45,415 nt of DNA from CAYOXX01 sp964408025 (lineage in GTDB: Bacteria > Acidobacteriota > DATKUA01), in NCBI GenBank assembly GCA_964408025.1, contig CAYOXX010000019.1, positions 1-45,415 of the forward strand. Direction: 5' to 3'. A program made the position numbers and the translations under genes. Below the pieces are notes generated by a model. It was not told the origin of the DNA. It saw nothing but the letters and a program-made list of their open reading frames with translations, and did not search any database. Below, one piece after another: positions 1-7,693 of this stretch (positions within the stretch are counted from its first letter, which is position 1; the number at the start of each line of letters is the position of its first letter).

Positions 1-1
1 G

Positions 2-247
2 GGGCGAGGGGGGCGGGAGGAAGTGGTCGCCGTCGTCGAGGTCAAGACCCGGCGGGACAACAGCTTCGGCGCGCCGCAGGAGGCGGTACCGGCCTGGAAG
101 CAGAGGCACATCGCGGCTGCGGCCAGAGCTTACGTTGCCGCGGAGAGCCTGGACGATTGCGTCATCCGCTTCGATGTGGTGGCCGTAACGCTGCCGCCGC
201 GCGGCCGGGCGGAGATCGTGCACATAGAGGACGCTTTCACGGCGTGA
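2..247 (+). CDS. yraN: YraN/UPF0102 family putative endonuclease, 3' part only
   Basis: The gene runs in from the left edge: the frame is open from base 2 and ends in TGA at 245-247, so only the C-terminal ~81 residues are present. The segment VVEVKTRR followed by FGAPQEAV and a basic helix is the core of the YraN family (restriction-endonuclease-like fold), where the E-x-K motif is the presumed metal-binding element. Family members are small (~120 aa) and of poorly known function, so about two thirds is visible. The following 73 bases lead into selD on the same strand. Confidence in the family is good; the biochemical role is not established. Confidence 0.8.
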   Translation, partial: GRGGREEVVAVVEVKTRRDNSFGAPQEAVPAWKQRHIAAAARAYVAAESLDDCVIRFDVVAVTLPPRGRAEIVHIEDAFTA

Positions 248-320
248 GCGGTTTACGAACGCAAGGAGCTTGCGAGGCGGTGCCGGTAGCGGTAGTCTTC
301 GTACCTTACAGAGGTAGGCC

Positions 321-1376
321 ATGAGCGGCAAGGACGAGCAGGTCAGGCTGACCGGCTACACCCACTGCGCCGGTTGAGCCGGCAAGGTAGGTCCGGAGGA
401 CCTGCAGGCGGTGCTGGAGCGGCTCGACCCAGTTGTGCACGAGCGGGTGCTGATCGGCTACGACAAGGCCGACGACGCGGGTGTCTACCTGCTGGACGAC
501 GGCAGTTGCCTTGTCCAGACGCTCGACTTCTTCACGCCGGTCGTCGACGATCCGGAGGACTACGGCCGGGTGGCCGCAGCGAACGCGATAAGCGACATCT
601 ACGCCATGGGAGTCAGGCCGCTTTCGGCGCTGTCGATCGTCTGCTTTCCGGTGGGCAAGCTGGGGCGCGAGATGCTGGCTGCGATTTTGCGGGGCTGCCA
701 GCAGAAGGCGGCCGAGGCAGGCATTCCGATCGTCGGCGGGCACAGCGTGGACGATCCCGAGCCGAAGATCGGCCTCGTCGTCACCGGCCTGGCGGATCGC
801 GACAAGCTGGTGCGCAACGACGGCGCTCGCCCAGCCGNNNNNNNNNNGCTGCTGACCAAGCCGCTCGGAAGCGGGATATACACCACGGCGATCAAGCAGG
901 GCAAGGCTACGCCGGAGCAGACGCGCGCGGTGATCGAGGTGATGACAGCGCTCAACAGGGCGGCCAGCGAAGCGATGGTCGAGGTGGGCGTGAACGCCTG
1001 CACCGACGTAACCGGCTACGGCCTTATCGGTCACCTGGGCGAGATGCTCGACGCCAGCGGCGCGGCGGCCATCGTCGTAGCCGGCGAAGTGCCACGGCTT
1101 CCCGGCCTGCGCGATTTGATCATGGAGGGGTGCGTACCCGGGGGCAGCATGACCAACCTTAGCTACGCCGATCGGCGAGCGGACTGGCATCCACGCATCG
1201 ACGACCTGACCAAGGTGATCCTCTGCGACGCCCAGACCTCCGGCGGACTCCTGATCTCCTGCCCACCGAAGAAACTCGGGCTTCTGCGCAAGGCGTTGAT
1301 GGAACGGGGCGTGGGCGCCTCGACGATAGGAATCCTCTTCGACGGGCCGGAGGGCGCCGTCGGCGTCGTTCCCTGA
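321..1376 (+). CDS. selD: Selenide, water dikinase containing selenocysteine (in-frame UGA)
   Basis: SelD makes selenophosphate from selenide and ATP, the Se donor for selenocysteine and selenouridine. The ATG at 321 follows a GAGG-type ribosome site. The frame crosses a TGA at 375-377 (codon 19) and then continues without a stop to 1374-1376. Around it the protein reads THCAG-U-AGKV, which aligns with the catalytic loop of E. coli SelD, where Cys17 and Lys20 are essential; here Sec19 and Lys22 take those places. Downstream there are clear SelD motifs: YDKADDAGVY, DFFTPVVDDP, NAISDIYAMG and LTKPLG. A gene caller that stops at TGA would start it wrongly at the GTG at 411. Ten Ns (838-847) replace about four codons between GARP and LLTKP. 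No selA, selB or selC is seen in this window. Confidence 0.93.
375..405 (+). promoter_or_regulatory. Bacterial SECIS-like hairpin after the selD UGA
   Basis: The UGA (375-377) is followed by a perfect stem AGGTCC (389-394) / GGACCT (398-403) with loop GGA (395-397). It is extended by one G.U and one G-C pair to 387-405. The apical loop lies 18-20 nt after the UGA, within the range typical of bacterial SECIS elements, which sit inside the coding region just downstream of the Sec codon and bind SelB. The hairpin is seen directly; SelB binding is inferred. Confidence 0.65.
838..847. other. Assembly gap (10 N) inside selD
   Basis: Ten Ns interrupt selD. The frame is the same on both sides. The alignment to the family around the GARP...LTKP segment suggests that the gap length is only approximate. 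Confidence 0.95.
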
Positions 1377-1385
1377 GCCGGCGGC

Positions 1386-1769
1386 TCACTCGCTGCCGAT
1401 TTTCCTCATTTCGATGTGGTCGGCGCCCTTGACGCGGCGGAACATGACGGCGTCGCCGAGGACGCGGCCGATGATGTTCAACCTGTCGGCCGGCACCGGC
1501 CTGCGACCGGTGCTCATCGGCGTGGGACCAAAGAAGATTGCGACGGCGCGGCCAACCGGCCAGTAGGCAATCGTGCCGACGTCGACATCGGTAGTGGCGG
1601 TCTCGTCGCGGTTCTTTACCAGCGGTACCTCGAAGTAGAACTCGTCGCCCCAGACGCTAAAAGGGCAGCTCAAGGGCAGAAGATCGGCTACGGCACGAGC
1701 GCAATCAGAGTCAAACAGCACCGCCTCCAGTTCGACCTCGCCGGCGGTGATGCGGATCGATGTGGGCAT
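1386..1769 (-). CDS. Cyclophilin-like fold protein (TM1367/DUF369 family)
   Basis: 127 aa from the ATG at 1767-1769, preceded by AGAGGA. The longer upstream frame has no family resemblance and overlaps the subtilase. The protein begins MPTSIRITAG and holds the family's WGDEFYFEVP, DVGTIAYWPVGRAVAIFFGPTP and NIIGRVLG segments. These are typical of the small beta-barrel cyclophilin-like proteins of the TM1367 type, found in bacteria and archaea. Prolyl isomerase activity has not been shown for the family. It starts 14 bases after the subtilase stop and so is probably co-transcribed with it. It has no signal peptide and is presumably cytoplasmic. Confidence 0.8.
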   Translation of the reverse strand: MPTSIRITAGEVELEAVLFDSDCARAVADLLPLSCPFSVWGDEFYFEVPLVKNRDETATTDVDVGTIAYWPVGRAVAIFFGPTPMSTGRRPVPADRLNIIGRVLGDAVMFRRVKGADHIEMRKIGSE

Positions 1770-1783
1770 GTTTATCCTCTGCT

Positions 1784-4219
1784 TCACTCGACGGTGAAGG
1801 TATAACTTGCCGTCCCGCTGGCCCCGTTGTGCATGGTTACCGTGGCGACGAGGGTGTAGGTGCCGGAACTCATCTCCTCGGGAATTACGTATTCTGTTGA
1901 CGGCCAACGCCAGTAGTAACCCGGCTCATTTGGGCGTACGTCGCCGGCCGTATCAAATCTGACAATTGTTTCACTGCCGCGGCGGACTATCATCTGGATT
2001 GCGACGGTGCCGTAAAACGGGCCGTAATCGGCGTTGTCCAGTATCCGGCAATTGACGAAGCAACGCAGTGTGTCGCCGGCCGTGAAGGTGTTATCTTCTT
2101 CAACATTATCTAGATCTTGCGAACTGGACGTGAAAGTGCGCAGCACCGCGAGCTGGCCGTTGCTCAGTACCGTCGGGGCGTTGTTTCCCTCGCCAGCGGA
2201 GACGATCAGGACATACGACTGCGGGCCCTGCGGAATCCTGCGTCCACGGACGATGACCTTCCAGTTGCCGGCCTGTGGATTCTCGACCAGAACGTGCTCG
2301 ACGTTGTCTCGCCCGTTGCGCTTGCGCCTCGCGGGAGCAGTTGGATTGTTGGGATCGAGAGAGAAGGGGAGCGCTCGCCCACCTCTGGGCTTGACGAGCC
2401 AAAGATCTAGATCGTTGACGAGGCTGCTACCGCTGGGGTCGTTCCAGACCAACGTTGCCCTAAGCTCGGCGGCGCCCGAGGGGATTGTAAAGGTATAAGT
2501 ATCTTTTTGCCTGCGGTCGACGCTGCCCTCGATTATGCTGCTGGAGACGACGTCGGCGATGCCGGTTGCCGAGGAGCCGCCGGACGCTTGCGTGAGTGTG
2601 TTGGTGACGCTTGCGCGCAAGACCCTTGCGGCGAGTTGGGCGTCGACCATGCCGTAGCCGTAGGTGAAATCCGGGCCGGGGCGGCCGAGGTCGCGGGCCG
2701 TGTTGACCAGGAGCGCTTTGAGCAGATCGGCACCCATGCGGTCCTTGTACCAGCTCCGGTAGGAATGCATCAGCAACGCGGCGGTGCCGGTGACAACCGG
2801 TGTGCTCAGCGAGGTTCCGGAATAGGCTTCGTACTCGTTGCTCAGGTCGGTGGTTAGAACGTCGTATCCGTTTGCGCAGACATCCGGCTTCAGGCGACCG
2901 TCCCCTGTCGGACCGAAGGAGGAGAAGGAGGTTATGTAGTCGTCGTCCATCGTGGCGCCGACGGTGATTACATTCTTGGCCAGTGAGTAGGTGGTCAGGC
3001 AACCGTATATGGGATTCGGAGGATGCAGGTCTTCGTAGATCGTCGTGGTGTCGGTGCCATGCCGATGGGGACCGAGATAGGAATCGTTTCGAGAGTTTCC
3101 GGCGGCCCAGACTACGGGGAAGTTGTTGTTGCGAACCATCCTGTCCAGGCTCCCGCTAACCGAGTGGTAGTAACCGAACAAGGAATCCGTAAACCAGCGC
3201 CAGTCGGTTTGCGTGTCGTTGTCCTCGGGATCGTAGTCCCAGCCGGCCACTGTTCCCCAGGAGTTGTTGGAAATCATGACGTCGTGCTGCGCGATCGCCT
3301 GCTCCATCTCGTCGATGGGAGCGCCGTAGAAGTTATACGAATAGATTTTTACCCTCGGCGCCATGCCCTTAGCTCTGCTGTTGCCGAAGCCGGCGCCGGC
3401 AATAGTTCCGCAGACGGCGGTGGAGTGGTAGTGCACGTCACGATCGGTCTCGACGATGGTAAGGCGGCTGCCGAAGTCCCTGTGCCGGTATATCTGGCCC
3501 GCGTCCCAGATTCCCACTTTTATTCTCTTGCCGGTCGGTTTTTTGTAAGCCTTCACTTTATAGATCAGTTGAACGTTGGCGCGCTCGGCCGCGGTTCTGT
3601 TATAGGTTTCCGGAGGCGGTAGGGAGGGCTCTATCAGCTCGACCTCGTCGGCGTCCAGCAGGAGCCAAATCGTCGACCAGGGAGCTTCGAGCTCGATGGC
3701 GTCGGAGTTTAGGTAGCCTTCCTGTGCGGTGCCGAGGCCGGCCGCTCGAATAACCTCGAGGGACCTCTGGAACGGCACATCCTCGTGGAAGCTGATGTAG
3801 ACAGAGATGGTGGAGTCCGCCTCGACCGCGATCCGCAGATCTTCCGCCTCGATGAACAGGGGCGAGATCTTCATCTCCGGTTCTATGGCGACAGTAGCTC
3901 GGACGGAGGACGTGGCGGCGAGCGCCTGCCGCCCGCCTTCGGCGAGGGAAACAATGTAGGCGTTACCGCCGACGTAGCGGAGAAGGCTGATGCCGCCGGC
4001 GGCGAAGCGCTGGCGTAGCTTGCCGTCGGGAATCTCGTAAAACTGTACGATCAGGTGATCGTGGCCCTCCTCGAGTTCCGCTCGCTGACCGGCTGCGGGC
4101 GCGACTTCCCGAATGCCGATCCGTGTAGCGTATTCGCTCTCGATATCAACGGCGGTCGCAGTGGCACAGAGCGCCGTTGTTAGCGCCAGCGCGGCGAGTA
4201 GCGCATGGTTCCGAGTCAT
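1784..4219 (-). CDS. Secreted subtilisin-like serine protease (S8) with C-terminal beta domains
   Basis: 811 aa from the ATG at 4217-4219, which has AGGAG 8 nt upstream and begins a signal peptide (MTRNHALLAALALTTALC...). The frame is open further upstream but without a plausible start. A ~200-residue N-terminal region precedes the catalytic domain and may be a propeptide. The S8 triad is complete: Asp239 (KVGIWDAG), His265 (HYHSTAVCG) and Ser470 (YSGTSLSTP), with the oxyanion Asn375 in AAGNS. After about residue 540 there is a jelly-roll/P-like domain (LRATLVWNDPSGS, NDLDLWL) and then an Ig-like C-terminal stretch with no sorting motif I recognise. It is likely exported and cleaves proteins outside the cytoplasm. 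The cyclophilin-like gene follows 14 bases downstream. Confidence 0.9.
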   Translation of the reverse strand: MTRNHALLAALALTTALCATATAVDIESEYATRIGIREVAPAAGQRAELEEGHDHLIVQFYEIPDGKLRQRFAAGGISLLRYVGGNAYIVSLAEGGRQALAATSSVRATVAIEPEMKISPLFIEAEDLRIAVEADSTISVYISFHEDVPFQRSLEVIRAAGLGTAQEGYLNSDAIELEAPWSTIWLLLDADEVELIEPSLPPPETYNRTAAERANVQLIYKVKAYKKPTGKRIKVGIWDAGQIYRHRDFGSRLTIVETDRDVHYHSTAVCGTIAGAGFGNSRAKGMAPRVKIYSYNFYGAPIDEMEQAIAQHDVMISNNSWGTVAGWDYDPEDNDTQTDWRWFTDSLFGYYHSVSGSLDRMVRNNNFPVVWAAGNSRNDSYLGPHRHGTDTTTIYEDLHPPNPIYGCLTTYSLAKNVITVGATMDDDYITSFSSFGPTGDGRLKPDVCANGYDVLTTDLSNEYEAYSGTSLSTPVVTGTAALLMHSYRSWYKDRMGADLLKALLVNTARDLGRPGPDFTYGYGMVDAQLAARVLRASVTNTLTQASGGSSATGIADVVSSSIIEGSVDRRQKDTYTFTIPSGAAELRATLVWNDPSGSSLVNDLDLWLVKPRGGRALPFSLDPNNPTAPARRKRNGRDNVEHVLVENPQAGNWKVIVRGRRIPQGPQSYVLIVSAGEGNNAPTVLSNGQLAVLRTFTSSSQDLDNVEEDNTFTAGDTLRCFVNCRILDNADYGPFYGTVAIQMIVRRGSETIVRFDTAGDVRPNEPGYYWRWPSTEYVIPEEMSSGTYTLVATVTMHNGASGTASYTFTVE

Positions 4220-4293
4220 CTGAATTCTCCTGGTAAATGAATGGCTAGATGGAAGCAACATGTTTGTATTGCAGCGGTTTGCCGCCATTCTGG

Positions 4294-4324
4294 TTGACCT
4301 CGTGTCACGGTTACATGTTAGCAT
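4294..4324 (+). promoter_or_regulatory. Putative sigma70-type promoter of the PNP gene
   Basis: TTGACC (4294-4299), 19-base spacer, TAGCAT (4319-4324) preceded by TG (extended -10). The predicted start is near 4331, about 12 nt before the ATG at 4343. The long spacer lowers confidence. Confidence 0.4.
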
Positions 4325-4342
4325 GCGACCGCGGGGGGGACA

Positions 4343-5182
4343 ATGTTCGATCCGTCCGAGGAAGTCGCCTGGGCGCTGAGGGTTGTGAAGGATTCGCTGC
4401 CCGGGCCGACTCCCGCTGCGGCGATCATCCTCGGGTCGGGTCTGGGAGGCCTGACGTCGCGGGGCGGCTGCTCGGCGTCGCTCGCCTATGGCGACATACC
4501 GGGAATGCCGGTGCCGACGGTATCGGGGCACGAAGGTTCCCTCTCGGTTCTCGAGTTGGGCGACGGCGGGGAACGATTCCTCTGCTTCAGCGGTCGCGCG
4601 CACCTCTACGAGGGGCACCCCGCGCAGCGCCTGGGGATGGCTGTCCGGATCGCCGCCGCACTCGGTGTAGGGACGCTGGTGGCTACGTGTGCCGCGGGAT
4701 CGCTACGCACGGAGCTGCCGACGGGGCGCCTGGTCCTCGTGACCGATCATATCAACACCACGGGAACGAATCCGCTCGTCGGCGTGACGCCGCCATCCGG
4801 CTCGGAGAGGTTCCCCGATACCGTGGGCCTCTATTCACCGGACCTTGCGGAGGCCGCGCGTGCGGCGGCAAGCGAGCTGGCAATAATCCTCGCATCCGGT
4901 GTCTACGCCTGGGTGACCGGGCCCGCCTACGAGACCCCGGCGGAGGCGCTGGCGCTAGCCGGTTCGGGAGCTGATATTATCGGGATGTCGCTGGTGCCCG
5001 AGACACTCACCGCCGCGCAGCTCGGGATGCGGGTGCTGGCTATAGCCTGCGTCACCAACGAGGCACACGGCCTCGGCGGGGGCGCCGTTCGCCACGAGGA
5101 TGTTCTGCGCGTCGCCCGCAGGCAAACGGAACAGCTCGCATCGCTCCTGGAGGCGCTGGCGCCGCGACTGGCAGGTGGGTGA
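4343..5182 (+). CDS. punA: Purine nucleoside phosphorylase, trimeric (PNP/MTAP family)
   Basis: 279 aa, the usual length for trimeric PNP. It cleaves purine ribo- or deoxyribonucleosides with phosphate in salvage. Phosphate-site motifs are GSGLG (31-35), SGHEG with His63, and GRAHLYEG (84-91). The purine site is GPAYETPAE with Glu201 and VTNEAHG with Asn239, matching the Glu/Asn pair that favours 6-oxopurines (guanosine, inosine). An MTAP-type assignment is less likely for that reason. The ATG at 4343 lies just after a GGGGGGA stretch that may act as a weak ribosome site. It is divergent from the subtilase gene. Confidence 0.9.
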   Translation: MFDPSEEVAWALRVVKDSLPGPTPAAAIILGSGLGGLTSRGGCSASLAYGDIPGMPVPTVSGHEGSLSVLELGDGGERFLCFSGRAHLYEGHPAQRLGMAVRIAAALGVGTLVATCAAGSLRTELPTGRLVLVTDHINTTGTNPLVGVTPPSGSERFPDTVGLYSPDLAEAARAAASELAIILASGVYAWVTGPAYETPAEALALAGSGADIIGMSLVPETLTAAQLGMRVLAIACVTNEAHGLGGGAVRHEDVLRVARRQTEQLASLLEALAPRLAGG

Positions 5183-5218
5183 TCTGCCTTCCGGCGGGCG
5201 CGCCCGGCTTGCCGTTCG

Positions 5219-5247
5219 TTGAGTTTCCAATAGACTAGTCCGATAAG
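5219..5247 (+). promoter_or_regulatory. Putative promoter upstream of the 5267 gene
   Basis: TTGAGT (5219-5224), 17-base spacer, GATAAG (5242-5247). Each box matches the sigma70 consensus at four of six positions. A GAGG ribosome site lies between this and the TTG start at 5267. Confidence 0.35.
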
Positions 5248-5266
5248 TTAGGTAGAGGTCTATATT

Positions 5267-5860
5267 TTGAGTAAACTATCTGCGGAGCGAACCGGGGAGT
5301 TGGCCAGGGAGGGCCGCTGGAACCGGATCGTTCCGTTCGCCGCCGGCGAAGAGGTGGTGATCGAGGGCATCGGACCCTGCTTGGGGATTATCGCCTTCAA
5401 CCTCGACGCCGGCGCCGGCCTCTGGGGGCATTTCACGCAGCCGATCTTTTACGACGACAATGAGCTGGAACGAATCGTGGTCGTCGATCCCGAGTTCGCC
5501 ACATTTGAACACTTCATCGATCAGGCACGCACCCGGCTGCTGAAGGAGGGGGACGAGTGCGTCGTCTGCGCCGCCGGCCTCAATCCCAATCCCATCGAGC
5601 TCGGCCTGCGGGCCAGGGCGGCACTGCGGTATATCGAGAGGATCGTTTCCGTGCGCGGTAAAGTGAAGGGAAAGCTGGAGGCCGGTCTTCCAGGCGTGAA
5701 GCTGAATCTCTATTTGACGGACGAGCTGTGCATTGCCACGCGTCTGCACCTCGATTCGGCGAGGGCCCGCATGACGGCGCAGCGGTTGAAACTATACGAG
5801 CGCGATTACTCGCCCGAGACCTTCCTCGGGCAGTGGCTGGCCTCGCAAGCCAAGTCGTGA
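5267..5860 (+). CDS. Protein of unknown function with CheD-like Cys/His spacing
   Basis: 197 aa starting at TTG (5267) behind GAGG; there is no earlier in-frame ATG. I do not recognise the family by name. The segment IGPCLGIIAFNLDAGAGL followed by WGHFTQP places Cys38 and His55 17 residues apart in a setting (G-x-C ... GG/WG-H-F-x-x-P) that resembles chemoreceptor glutamine deamidase CheD, whose catalytic Cys and His are also 17 apart in Thermotoga. The rest (a helix after HFIDQARTRLL, then CVVCAAGLNPNP and a beta-rich part) is compatible with an alpha/beta deamidase-like fold. No chemotaxis genes are nearby. It is soluble, with no signal peptide. The functional link is inference only. Confidence 0.6.
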   Translation: MSKLSAERTGELAREGRWNRIVPFAAGEEVVIEGIGPCLGIIAFNLDAGAGLWGHFTQPIFYDDNELERIVVVDPEFATFEHFIDQARTRLLKEGDECVVCAAGLNPNPIELGLRARAALRYIERIVSVRGKVKGKLEAGLPGVKLNLYLTDELCIATRLHLDSARARMTAQRLKLYERDYSPETFLGQWLASQAKS

Positions 5861-5973
5861 CGTCCCCTAACCTATTGATATTAAACGTGATATCTCCAAA
5901 TCAGGATACTCGGTCTGATCCTTTTTTCACCAGACACGAGGAGCGTTGCCCCACTCTGCAGCGGCGGACGCGC

Positions 5974-6068
5974 CTTGGCGGGCATTCCTGTCCTCGATCC
6001 ATCTCCATAAACAGGAGCGCGGGCATTCTTGTCCGCGGCCGGCCGACAGGAATGTCGGCCCTCCTGTT
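5974..6068. repeat. Intergenic structured repeat predicted to fold as a three-way junction
   Basis: The 345 bases between the 5267 gene and tRNA-Leu hold no convincing gene. Within them an outer inverted repeat AACAGGAG (6010-6017) / CTCCTGTT (6061-6068) encloses two hairpins. Arm 1 is CGCGGGCA-TTCT-TGTCCGCG (6018-6037, one G.T pair) and arm 2 is GGCCGACA-GGAA-TGTCGGCC (6041-6060). A partial sister copy of arm 1 (GGCGGGCATTCCTGTCC) lies at about 5978-5994. The ordered palindromes are typical of dispersed REP/MITE-like elements. Similar GGCATTCCTGTC / GACAGGAATGTC motifs recur, from memory, in several bacterial genomes, but copy number cannot be judged here. Confidence 0.6.
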
Positions 6069-6205
6069 ATGGAATTGATGTTTTCGCTGTCGGCTTTCGC
6101 AACAGGCTTATTTTTACTGTATCGTCAGTAAAGACAATATTTTCGTGTACTTTGCTAAAACTGGAGTAGCTTCACGTGTCGATCTGCTTTCGGGTTGGAT
6201 TTTGA

Positions 6206-6291
6206 TGGTGCCCAAGGCCGGATTCGAACCGGCACGGGTTACCCCACCGCCCCCTCAAGACGGCGCGTCTGCCAAATTCCGCCACTTGGGC
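6206..6291 (-). tRNA. tRNA-Leu, anticodon GAG
   Basis: 86 nt with encoded CCA. Acceptor stem GCCCAAG / CTTGGGC, discriminator A. Anticodon stem CCGTC / GGCGG with loop TTGAGGG, giving GAG. It has a long class II variable arm and the T-loop GGTTCGAATCC. It lies downstream of secG on the same strand, with no clear promoter of its own, so it is probably cut from the tpiA-secG transcript. Confidence 0.95.
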
Positions 6292-6420
6292 ACGCGGTCG
6301 ATGAAGACCGGACTTGCTTGAAACCGGTTGGCGCGTCCTTACCGGCCTCCGAAGGAAATGCCAAAGCCCCTCGCCCCTCGCCCTTCACCGCCCGATAGCC
6401 GCGGCGCCTGGGCTGTCCTC

Positions 6421-6807
6421 TTACGGCTGGGGGCTGCTCTCCTGCGACGGTTCCTCGGCCGGATCGCTCTCGGCCGCTTGCTCACCTTCCTGATCTGTTT
6501 CCGCGCCGGTTCGGATGTTCTCAAGCGGCGGTCGGCCCTGCTCGGCGCGGCTTTCTATCTCTGAGGCGAGAGAGGGAGTGCCGCTCTGGATCAGCCCCAG
6601 TGTGTAGGAGGTGATCATGAAGAATACGGCGGCTGCGATCGTCAGCTTGTGGATGACCCGGGTGGCGCTCCTGACGCCGAAGGCGGTCTGGCTGCCGCCG
6701 CCGCCGAAGGCGCCGGCCAGGTCGGCCCCCTTGCCCTTCTGCAGCAACACGATAATGATCAGTATGCAGCAGGCTGCCAAGTGGATTACCGTCACCAGGA
6801 CGTCCAT
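6421..6807 (-). CDS. secG: Sec translocase subunit SecG
   Basis: 128 aa from the ATG at 6805-6807, with GGAG about 7 nt upstream; an upstream in-frame start at 6852 would add a non-homologous leader. The N-terminal helix MDVLVTVIHLAACCILIIIV is followed by LLQKGKGADLAGAFGGGGSQ, the conserved cytoplasmic loop of SecG, and a second helix (LTIAAAVFFMITSYTLGLI). The C-terminal ~50 residues are acidic, Pro/Glu-rich and probably disordered. SecG sits in the inner membrane and helps SecYEG move preproteins. The order pgk-tpiA-secG-tRNA-Leu is a widely conserved arrangement. Confidence 0.93.
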   Translation of the reverse strand: MDVLVTVIHLAACCILIIIVLLQKGKGADLAGAFGGGGSQTAFGVRSATRVIHKLTIAAAVFFMITSYTLGLIQSGTPSLASEIESRAEQGRPPLENIRTGAETDQEGEQAAESDPAEEPSQESSPQP

Positions 6808-6871
6808 GTACAGCTCCGTTTCCTTACCGGGCGGGAGTATAGCCCAGCGCAATCGTCTTGTCCAGCCCTAC

Positions 6872-7630
6872 TCACGCGTGGTTGACGATGGCCGCGAAGA
6901 TCTCGGGCTCTAGGCTGGCGCCTCCTACCAGTACGCCGTCCAGGTCGGGCTTGGCCATCAGCTCGGCGATGTTCGACGGCTTGACGCTGCCGCCGTAGAG
7001 GATGCGCGTGGAGCCGGCGATCTCGCCGTCGTAGAGCTCCTCCAGCAGGGTCCTGATGAAGAGATGGGCCTCCTGCGCTTGCTCGGGGGTGGCGGTAAGG
7101 CCGGTGCCGATGGCCCAGACCGGCTCGTAAGCGATGACCATCTGTCCGTTCATTATCTGCGGGTCGCCAATTCCCTCCAGTCCGGATGTCACCTGGCGGC
7201 GAAGTATCTCTTCTGTCTGCCCGGCTTCGCGCTCCTCGATCTTCTCGCCGACGCAGAAGATAGGAGTAAGGCCCGCGGCGAGCGCCGCGTCGACCTTCTT
7301 GTTAATCAGCCCGTCGGGCTCGCCGAAGACGTGGCGGCGCTCGGAGTGGCCCAGTATTACTGCGTCGCAGCCGAGATCGACGAGCATACCGGCCGAGATC
7401 TCGCCGGTGAAGGCACCCTGCGCCTCGAAGTGCATGTTCTGCCCGGCGATGGCGATGCTGCCGCCTCCGGTGGCGTCTGCAGCAGTGTCGAGGCTGGTGA
7501 ATGGCGGCGCGATCAGGATGTCGACATCGTCACGATGGTCGACGCTAGGGCTGAATTCGGCGAAGAAACGTACCGTCTCGGCGCGAGTCTTGTGCATCTT
7601 CCAGTTGGCGGCGTATAGCGGCCTTCTCAT
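6872..7630 (-). CDS. tpiA: Triosephosphate isomerase
   Basis: 252 aa, normal length. It interconverts dihydroxyacetone phosphate and glyceraldehyde-3-phosphate in glycolysis and gluconeogenesis. Catalytic residues are all present: Asn9 and Lys11 (AANWKM), His95 (ILGHSERR) and Glu169 (AYEPVWAIGTG). The phosphate-binding YGGSVKP and GGASL motifs are near the C-terminus. It lies 63 bases after pgk and 64 bases before secG, all on the minus strand, forming one likely operon. Confidence 0.97.
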   Translation of the reverse strand: MRRPLYAANWKMHKTRAETVRFFAEFSPSVDHRDDVDILIAPPFTSLDTAADATGGGSIAIAGQNMHFEAQGAFTGEISAGMLVDLGCDAVILGHSERRHVFGEPDGLINKKVDAALAAGLTPIFCVGEKIEEREAGQTEEILRRQVTSGLEGIGDPQIMNGQMVIAYEPVWAIGTGLTATPEQAQEAHLFIRTLLEELYDGEIAGSTRILYGGSVKPSNIAELMAKPDLDGVLVGGASLEPEIFAAIVNHA

Positions 7631-7693
7631 CGGCTCACCTCGCTGAGTGGGTGTTCGTTAAGGCTTCCTTATTAAACGGGCTCAGGCCCGGCG

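Noticed and set aside
306..1190. Long open frames antisense to and overlapping selD
   Set aside because: They are products of high-GC codon structure; the plus-strand SelD motifs are unambiguous, and the antisense translation has no recognisable domains.
4249..4974. 241-codon plus-strand frame starting before the PNP gene
   Set aside because: It overlaps the PNP gene in another frame and translates to Arg/Gly-rich sequence typical of a shadow frame.
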